Assembly: GCA_025350445.1 (NCBI GenBank)
Contig: JANXXV010000284.1
Location: 1-7,471 of the forward strand
DNA: 7,471 nucleotides
Direction: 5' to 3'
From: Bryobacteraceae bacterium
GTDB taxonomy: Bacteria > Acidobacteriota > Terriglobia > Bryobacterales > Bryobacteraceae
Shown: piece by piece, positions 1 to 4,926 of the stretch
Layout of the letters: each line of letters starts with the position of its first letter
How positions within the stretch are numbered: the first letter of the stretch is position 1
The notes under the pieces: generated by a model
What the model was told of the DNA's origin: nothing
What the model saw: the letters and a program-made list of their open reading frames with translations, nothing else
The model's database searches: none
Program-made: the position numbers and the translations under genes

Positions 1-118
1 TTTCTTCTGCGGCGATTACAGTAGGGCGCAAAACATTACAGCAGTTGTAAAAAAAAATGTATCCAGCACGTAACGTGAGGGCCAGTGGCGGCGTTATCTA
101 ATCAACCCCGTTACAACG

Positions 119-156
119 GCGGGCGCAGACACCCCTACACCCAAACATGCGCCCGC
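119..156. terminator. GC-rich inverted repeat, possible terminator
   Basis: GCGGGCGCA (119-127) and TGCGCCCGC (148-156) form a perfect 9-bp stem with a 20-nt loop, starting 18 nt beyond the cysK stop codon. On the plus strand the stem is followed by only four T (157-160). On the minus strand, the direction of cysK, no T-run follows. It could slow or end transcription of cysK as a hairpin, or end a plus-strand transcript entering from the left edge. The short T-run and long loop make it a weak intrinsic terminator, so the direction is uncertain. Confidence 0.4.
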
Positions 157-173
157 TTTTCTGCTCCGGATTT

Positions 174-1130
174 TTATTCGGAGAACATTCCTTCAAACAG
201 CGGGGAACTCAAATAGCGCTCCGCCGAATCCGGTAGAATCACCACAATCGTCTTCCCTTTCATTTCCGGCAATTTCGCCAACCGGACGGCCACCGCGGCC
301 GCTGCACCGCAGGAGATGCCGCAGAGAATCCCCTCTTCCTTGGCCAACCGCCGCGCCATTTCGATGGATTCTTCATTGGTAACGGATTCGACGCGGTCCA
401 CCATGGACAGATCGAGCGTGTCTGGAATGAACCCCGCGCCGATTCCCTGAATTTTGTGCGGGCCCGGCTTCAGATCCTGCTTATTACGCGCCTGCGCGAT
501 CACCGGGCTGTTGACCGGTTCCACCGCTACCGACAGAATGTTCTTCTTCTTCTCATTCTTGATGTAGCGGGAAACGCCGGTGATGGTCCCGCCGGTGCCG
601 ACGCCGGATACAAACACATCGATTCCGCCCTCGGTGTCGTTCCAGATTTCCGGGCCAGTGGTTGTGAAGTGAATTTCCGGGTTCGCCGGGTTTTTGAATT
701 GTTGCAGCAGAATGTAGCGGTCCGGGTCGGTCGCCACCAGTTGCTCGGCGCGCGCGATGGAACCCTTCATGCCGCTGGCGCCTTCTGTGAGGATCAAGTT
801 CGCGCCAAGCGCCTTGAGCACCTTGCGCCGCTCGATGGACATAGTTTCGGGCATGGTGAGGGTGATGCGATAGCCTCGGGCGGCGGCGACGAAAGCGAGC
901 GCGATTCCTGTGTTCCCGCTGGTGGGTTCAATCAGTTCCTTACCCGGCTTTAGAATGCCGCGCTTTTCCGCGTCCCAAATCATGGCCGCCCCAATGCGGC
1001 ACTTTACGGAATAGGCCGGATTGCGCCCTTCAATCTTGGCCAGGATGGTGGCTGGAGCACCATCGGGGACTCTGTTCAACTTCACGAGCGGCGTGTTGCC
1101 GATGCTGAGGGAGTTGTCCTGATAGATCAT
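174..1130 (-). CDS. cysK: Cysteine synthase A (O-acetylserine sulfhydrylase, PLP-dependent)
   Basis: Catalyses O-acetyl-L-serine + sulfide to L-cysteine + acetate, the last step of assimilatory cysteine synthesis in the cytoplasm. The 318-residue product has the whole fold-type II PLP enzyme. K43 in SVKCR is the Schiff-base lysine. TSGNTG at 70-75 is the substrate-binding loop, and GVGTGGT at 176-182 is the phosphate-binding glycine loop. QGIGAGFIP at 228-236 and GIS at 271-273, with S273 the expected contact to the PLP ring nitrogen, are also present. [19 protein letters not shown] and [12 protein letters not shown] are close to E. coli CysK (323 aa), so CysK is favoured over CysM or cystathionine beta-synthase, and no CBS domains follow. 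A small oddity is GISCGA where GISSGA is usual, giving extra cysteines at 270 and 274. The start is fixed by the conserved N-terminus and by AGGAG 5 nt upstream. It is the second gene of an operon with the Rrf2 regulator, across a 21-nt gap. Confidence 0.97.
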   Translation of the reverse strand: MIYQDNSLSIGNTPLVKLNRVPDGAPATILAKIEGRNPAYSVKCRIGAAMIWDAEKRGILKPGKELIEPTSGNTGIALAFVAAARGYRITLTMPETMSIERRKVLKALGANLILTEGASGMKGSIARAEQLVATDPDRYILLQQFKNPANPEIHFTTTGPEIWNDTEGGIDVFVSGVGTGGTITGVSRYIKNEKKKNILSVAVEPVNSPVIAQARNKQDLKPGPHKIQGIGAGFIPDTLDLSMVDRVESVTNEESIEMARRLAKEEGILCGISCGAAAAVAVRLAKLPEMKGKTIVVILPDSAERYLSSPLFEGMFSE

Positions 1131-1135
1131 GTCGT

Positions 1136-1140
1136 CTCCT
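1136..1140 (-). promoter_or_regulatory. Ribosome binding site of cysK
   Basis: AGGAG on the minus strand, 5 nt before the ATG at 1130. Its first A is also the last paired base of the intercistronic hairpin at 1140-1154, so folding of that stem could affect ribosome access. Confidence 0.8.
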
Positions 1141-1154
1141 AGTGTTTCACACTA
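1140..1154 (-). promoter_or_regulatory. Intercistronic hairpin/dyad between rrf2 and cysK
   Basis: TAGTGTTTCACACTA (plus strand) is a perfect 6-bp inverted repeat around a 3-nt centre. It includes the TAG stop codon of the Rrf2 gene (1152-1154) and touches the cysK Shine-Dalgarno site. In mRNA it would be a 6-bp stem with a GAA loop. It may tune cysK translation, help mRNA processing, or be a protein-binding dyad: it shares the core GTGAANCAC (minus strand) with the dyad upstream of rrf2. Function is inferred. Confidence 0.4.
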
Positions 1155-1577
1155 AATATCCCAGTTCGGGACATATTTCCCCTGGCCTTCGCGCCATTGC
1201 CGGGCGAGGTCGGCGAAGTTAGTCTGGTCGATGACGGCAGAGATGGCTTGGTCGACACCGCGCCACATTTCCGCGAAGGGCGAGTCGGTCTTGTGCTTCC
1301 CGTCGCGCTTGGCATCCTTGGCGCCTTCCATGTAGCGGACCACTTGACCGACGGTTATGGATTCAGGTGGCCGGGCGAGCAGGTAGCCGCCTTCGGCGCC
1401 GCGCCGGGATTCGACGAAGCCGCCCTGTTTGAGGCCGGCGAGGATCAGTTCGAGGAATTTTTGCGGGATTTTCTGGCGGCGTGCGACGTCGGCGATTTTG
1501 ATGGGTGCGCCGCGATGGTACATTGCCAGATCGAGGATGGCTTGCAGTGCGTAATCGCCCTTAACCGAAGTAATCAT
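1152..1577 (-). CDS. Rrf2-family transcriptional regulator, CymR-like
   Basis: A 141-residue winged-helix DNA-binding protein, probably a dimeric repressor. The N-terminus MITSVKGDYALQAILDLA is the standard Rrf2 opening and fixes the start. A helix-turn-helix spans about 26-53 (IKIADVARRQKIPQKFLELI and onward), followed by the wing at 58-69 (RRGAEGGYLLAR). SITVGQVVRYMEG (73-85) is the conserved segment after the wing, and a C-terminal dimerisation helix lies about 112-130. There is no cysteine, so the Cys-ligated [2Fe-2S] cluster of IscR, NsrR or RsrR is excluded; this matches the CymR type that controls cysteine metabolism. The protein ends YVPNWDI. A terminal Ile is the feature used by CysK-binding partners, and B. 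subtilis CymR also ends in Ile as I recall. It is promoter-proximal in an operon with cysK. No good Shine-Dalgarno lies at normal spacing: AAGGTGA is 15 nt away and inside a dyad. Family membership is clear; cysteine control is inference from context. Confidence 0.93.
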   Translation of the reverse strand: MITSVKGDYALQAILDLAMYHRGAPIKIADVARRQKIPQKFLELILAGLKQGGFVESRRGAEGGYLLARPPESITVGQVVRYMEGAKDAKRDGKHKTDSPFAEMWRGVDQAISAVIDQTNFADLARQWREGQGKYVPNWDI

Positions 1578-1586
1578 AACGAGGTT

Positions 1587-1597
1587 GGTGATTCACC
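1587..1597. promoter_or_regulatory. Dyad in rrf2 leader, candidate autoregulatory operator
   Basis: GGTGATTCACC is a perfect 5+1+5 palindrome lying 10 nt (to its GTGAATCAC core) upstream of the Rrf2 gene's ATG. It is just downstream of the predicted start site of its promoter, a classical place for a repressor to bind. Its core recurs in the dyad before cysK. The binding protein is not known from sequence; autorepression by the Rrf2 product is the obvious guess. Confidence 0.35.
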
Positions 1598-1610
1598 TTA
1601 TCGCAAGTAG

Positions 1611-1639
1611 AGATTAGCGGATTGAGCGGGGATAGTCAA
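1611..1639 (-). promoter_or_regulatory. Sigma70-like promoter for the rrf2-cysK operon
   Basis: On the minus strand, TTGACT (1634-1639) is a 5/6 match to the -35 box. After exactly 17 nt comes TAATCT (1611-1616), a weaker -10 keeping the important first T, second A and last T. The transcript would begin near 1604, giving a leader of about 27 nt that contains the dyad at 1587-1597. No second promoter is obvious between rrf2 and cysK, so this one probably drives both. Confidence 0.5.
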
Positions 1640-1660
1640 ACTGAAGCCTGCATCTTACTA

Positions 1661-1689
1661 TTGACTTCGAGTAGCCGCAAACATATTGT
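1661..1689 (+). promoter_or_regulatory. Sigma70-like promoter for the TonB-dependent receptor
   Basis: TTGACT (1661-1666, 5/6 match) is followed after 17 nt by TATTGT (1684-1689, 4/6 match). Transcription would start near 1696, leaving a leader of about 54 nt with a hairpin. Its -35 box is 21 bp from the oppositely facing -35 box of the rrf2 promoter, so the two promoters are back to back and could share regulation. Confidence 0.55.
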
Positions 1690-1705
1690 ATGAGGTTATA
1701 CATCG

Positions 1706-1727
1706 CACCCTCTCCGTCTGGAGGGTG
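1706..1727 (+). promoter_or_regulatory. Hairpin in the 5' leader of the receptor mRNA
   Basis: CACCCTC (1706-1712) and GAGGGTG (1721-1727) make a perfect 7-bp stem with an 8-nt loop. It lies about 10 nt after the predicted transcript start and 11 nt before the Shine-Dalgarno site. No T-run follows, so it is not an intrinsic terminator. It may stabilise the 5' end or mark a binding site; nothing identifies a ligand or riboswitch class. Confidence 0.4.
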
Positions 1728-1738
1728 TCGATGGAATT

Positions 1739-1744
1739 AAGGAG
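1739..1744 (+). promoter_or_regulatory. Ribosome binding site of the receptor gene
   Basis: AAGGAG, 5 nt before the ATG at 1750. This strong site, together with the signal peptide that follows, settles the start codon against alternative upstream starts such as ATG 1690 or ATG 1731. Confidence 0.85.
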
Positions 1745-1749
1745 CGTCC

Positions 1750-4700
1750 ATGAAACACCTCAAACCCTTCGCGGTGGCGATCGCTTTACTATCCTTGACC
1801 ACAATGCTCAAGGCTCAACTGGATACCGGCACGATCACTGTCCTGGTGAAGGACGTTTCCGGGTCCGTTGTGCCTGGAGCAAACGTGGTCCTGCGAAATG
1901 AGAACACCGGAATTGAAGTCCGTACCGGAACCACGAACGAGCAGGGAAATTTCAACGCGGCGCTGATTCCGAGCGGCAGCTACTCTATCCATGTCGAACT
2001 ACAAGGGTTCAAGGCATCCCAACAATCGGGGATCTACCTACAGGTAAATCAGCAACTCTCGGTTCCCGTGGCGCTCCAGGTCGGCGAGGTCAGCGAACAG
2101 GTAACTGTCACGGGCGCGGCGCCGCTTGTCGAATCCACTTCGGGTGCGATTCGCGAGACTGTGGACCGCGTGCGAGTCTCCGAGTTACCGCTCAACGGCC
2201 GCAATGTCCTGCAGTTGCAGGTCTTGATTCCGGGTTCGGTCAGCGCCGGTTCGCTGGACCAGGGCGCCGGCACGCCGGGCTATGCCGTCAACGGCGGTAT
2301 CGGCGGGTCGAATATGTATTCGCTGGATGGCGGCGAATACCAGGATGCCTACTTCAACGCACCGCTGCCCTTTCCCAACCCGGACGCGATCCAGGAGTTT
2401 ACGATTCAGACCAATTCCTACGGCGCCGAATTCGGCCGGAACCGCGGCGCATCCATCAACGCGGTCACCAAGTCAGGCACCAACGAATTCCATGGCGGTG
2501 CATTTGAGTTTGTGCGCAACGATCATCTTGACGCCCGCCCGTTCTTCTCCACTGCCGTCCCGGTTTTCAAGCGCAACCAGTTCGGGGCGCAGATCGGCGG
2601 CCCGATACGCAAGAACAAGACTTTCTTTTTCGCCGCCTGGCAGGGAACGCATGAGCGCGGAACTCCCACCACAAGCAATGCAACGGTATTGACAAGCGCC
2701 ATGAGGGCAGGCGACTTCTCGCAACTGCTGCCTGGCAAGGCGCTGATCGATCCGGTGTCAAAAGCCCCCTTTCCAGGGAATGTGATTCCCCCATCCCGGT
2801 TCAGTAAACCGGCCGTCAACTTCCTGAACAAGTTTGTCCCTCTTCCCAACCTTGGCAATAACTTCGTCACCCCCCTGCCGTCTCCCAAAGATGGAAATCA
2901 ATATCTGACGCGAATCGATCATGAGATAGGCCATAAAGACAACTTGTACGGAAGGTATATCTTCAACGACGATTATCTGTTCAGCCCGGCGGGGAACCTG
3001 GCGAACTGGGGGGTTGACCAGACGTTCCACCGCCAGGGAATGGTAGTGGGCGAGACTCATTTGTTCAGCCCCTCGCTGATCAATAGCTTCTTGTTCGCCT
3101 TCAACCGCACATACTCCTACATTGTGCAGACACCGGACTTTCAGTGGGCCGACCTGGGAGCGAATATCCCGGCGGCAAGTCCGGTGACCCATAGTTGGCA
3201 GAGCCTGACCGTCAGCGGATATTTCACGGCCACCACGGGGACCTTTTGGGATCTGGCCCGCAAGACATACAATGTGAGCGATTCGTTGAGTTGGAACCAC
3301 GGCAGGCACTCGGCCAAATTTGGCGCCCAGATCTCCCGCTACCATGTCGACCAGGTGAATGAATTCTTTTCCCGCTTCGGTGGCACATTTAATGGATTTG
3401 CAACTGGCGACGCCGCCGCCGATTTCCTGCTGGGCAACATGAACCAGTTACGGACGGTTGGTGTGCTGAGCAACAACCTGGATCAGACTAACTGGCAGTT
3501 TTTCGCCTCAGATGATGTGAAAGTCAATCAACGGCTGACGGTGACGGTGGGGATGCGCTGGCAGCCGGACCTTCACTTCAGCGAAGCAAGCGGGAAAGAA
3601 AGCTCTTTCCGCCCGGGTTTGCGTTCATCCGTGTTTCCGAACGCGCCGCTAGGCCTGCTCTTCAAAGGGGATTCGCAACTGCCGGGCAACGTCATCAGCC
3701 CCAATTGGAATAACTTCGCTCCCCGAGCCAGCTTCGCCTACGATGTGTTCGGTAAAGGCAAGACAGCGCTGCGCGGCGGATACGGGATCTTCTTCGATGA
3801 TTTTGCCTCCATTCGATTGAACCGTTTTCCGCTGATTCAACCCTACGTTCTGGATACCACCCTGTTCGATGTGCCGTTAGCGGACCCGTTTCAAGGCAAG
3901 AGTCCGTATCCTTTCGTTCCGCCAACGACAACCGAGCAGAAGAAGGCCTACCAATTCGTGAGGCCCGCGGCTACTACATCCTTCAATGCGGATTTCCGGA
4001 CCCCGTATGCGCAACAGTGGAACTTCAACATTCAGCAACAACTACCTTTCGAGACAGTAATGACGGTAGCCTATGTGGGCTCCAAGAGTTCCCGGCTGTT
4101 CGGCTCCCACAACATCAATCCGGCGGTCTACCGTCCCGGAGCGACGGCGGGCGATACGCAAGCCAGGCGAATCTACCAGGATTTCGGCACGATTGAAGAC
4201 GAGTCCACCGCCGGCTATTCGCAATACCATTCGCTGCAATTGAGCGCCAACAAACGATTCTCGCGCGGCTTCACCATGCAGGCGGCTTACACGTTCTCGA
4301 AGGACATCGGTCTGACGTCGTCACAGGGCGAGGGTTCACTGGGAACGAGAGATCCGAACAACTGGAATCTTGATAAGGGTCTGATGCCCACCGACCGGAC
4401 GCACATACTGGCCATTTCGTCGGTTTGGATGATGCCATCTCCGCGCGGCAACAAAGCTCTCACCGCGGCACTTGGCGGTTGGCAGTTGAGCGGAATTCTG
4501 ACAGCGAACAGCGGCGCACCGTTGAAGGTGAGCGCGGGCGTGGACCGTTCGCTAAACGGGCAGGGCCTGGACACGTCGGATCTGATTGGCGACTGGCGCA
4601 TCAATCAAGGCCGGTCGCGGGGGCAGGAGCTTCTCAGGTGGTTCAACACCTCGGCTTTCGCGCTGCCGGCACTGGGAACTGTGGGAACCGCGGGCGTGAA

Positions 4701-4926
4701 CATCGTGCGCGGTCCGGCACTCTCGAACCTGGATTTTGCCGCGTTCAAGAACTTCCAGGTGAAGGAACGGTTCAAAGTGCAATTCCGTGCTGAGTTCTTC
4801 AATGCACTGAATCATCCCGTTCTCGGGAACCCAAACACCACGTTTACCAACGGAAATTTTGGGAAGATACTCGGCACACAGACTGCTCCACGAGTGGGAG
4901 AGGTGGGGCTGAAGTTCTCCTTCTAA
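1750..4926 (+). CDS. TonB-dependent receptor, Oar-like, with carboxypeptidase-regulatory-like domain
   Basis: A complete 1058-residue outer-membrane transporter of the acidobacterial Oar-like type. Residues 1-22 are a signal peptide with a basic start, a hydrophobic core and LKA before the likely cut at Q23. Residues about 26-112 form a carboxypeptidase-regulatory-like beta-sandwich (GTITVLVKD, VPGANVVLRN, GNFNAALIPSGSYSIHVE). A plug-like domain follows at about 113-245, with VTVTGAAPLVE, ELPLNGRN, YAVNGG and INAVTKSGTNEFHG. The rest is the beta-barrel, with family landmarks such as the RNQFGAQIGGPI stretch (275-286), NFAPRASFAYD near 655, QWNFNIQQQLP near 757 and FFNALNHPVLGNPN near 1016. 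It ends in GLKFSF, the aromatic-terminated last strand recognised by the Bam machinery. No classical TonB box is evident, as is common in this family. The substrate cannot be told; large organic ligands such as glycans are often proposed. I see no cysteine in the protein. It has its own promoter, divergent from rrf2-cysK, and its stop overlaps that of the RND gene. Confidence 0.93.
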   Translation: MKHLKPFAVAIALLSLTTMLKAQLDTGTITVLVKDVSGSVVPGANVVLRNENTGIEVRTGTTNEQGNFNAALIPSGSYSIHVELQGFKASQQSGIYLQVNQQLSVPVALQVGEVSEQVTVTGAAPLVESTSGAIRETVDRVRVSELPLNGRNVLQLQVLIPGSVSAGSLDQGAGTPGYAVNGGIGGSNMYSLDGGEYQDAYFNAPLPFPNPDAIQEFTIQTNSYGAEFGRNRGASINAVTKSGTNEFHGGAFEFVRNDHLDARPFFSTAVPVFKRNQFGAQIGGPIRKNKTFFFAAWQGTHERGTPTTSNATVLTSAMRAGDFSQLLPGKALIDPVSKAPFPGNVIPPSRFSKPAVNFLNKFVPLPNLGNNFVTPLPSPKDGNQYLTRIDHEIGHKDNLYGRYIFNDDYLFSPAGNLANWGVDQTFHRQGMVVGETHLFSPSLINSFLFAFNRTYSYIVQTPDFQWADLGANIPAASPVTHSWQSLTVSGYFTATTGTFWDLARKTYNVSDSLSWNHGRHSAKFGAQISRYHVDQVNEFFSRFGGTFNGFATGDAAADFLLGNMNQLRTVGVLSNNLDQTNWQFFASDDVKVNQRLTVTVGMRWQPDLHFSEASGKESSFRPGLRSSVFPNAPLGLLFKGDSQLPGNVISPNWNNFAPRASFAYDVFGKGKTALRGGYGIFFDDFASIRLNRFPLIQPYVLDTTLFDVPLADPFQGKSPYPFVPPTTTEQKKAYQFVRPAATTSFNADFRTPYAQQWNFNIQQQLPFETVMTVAYVGSKSSRLFGSHNINPAVYRPGATAGDTQARRIYQDFGTIEDESTAGYSQYHSLQLSANKRFSRGFTMQAAYTFSKDIGLTSSQGEGSLGTRDPNNWNLDKGLMPTDRTHILAISSVWMMPSPRGNKALTAALGGWQLSGILTANSGAPLKVSAGVDRSLNGQGLDTSDLIGDWRINQGRSRGQELLRWFNTSAFALPALGTVGTAGVNIVRGPALSNLDFAAFKNFQVKERFKVQFRAEFFNALNHPVLGNPNTTFTNGNFGKILGTQTAPRVGEVGLKFSF

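Noticed and set aside
15..41. Direct repeat ATTACAG (15-21 and 35-41), possible phage or element attachment site.
   Set aside because: Only 7 nt long, no third copy, and no integrase or transposase gene nearby.
49..77. Small dyad CACGTAACGTG (67-77) and A9 run (49-57) that could be a cysK-direction terminator.
   Set aside because: The stem can have only about 4 bp and is separated from the T-run by 9 nt, so it does not fit an intrinsic terminator.
456..953. A 165-codon plus-strand frame opposite cysK, and similar ones opposite rrf2 (1197-1610) and the RND gene (4944-5675, 6030-6569).
   Set aside because: All lie antisense to strongly conserved genes, with no ribosome site or domain signal; they are complementary-strand shadows.
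1690..1740. A 16-codon reading frame (MRLYIAPSPSGGCRWN) just before the receptor, resembling a leader peptide whose stop overlaps the Shine-Dalgarno site.
   Set aside because: Its ATG lies right after the predicted -10 box, upstream of the likely transcript start near 1696, and it has no ribosome site of its own.
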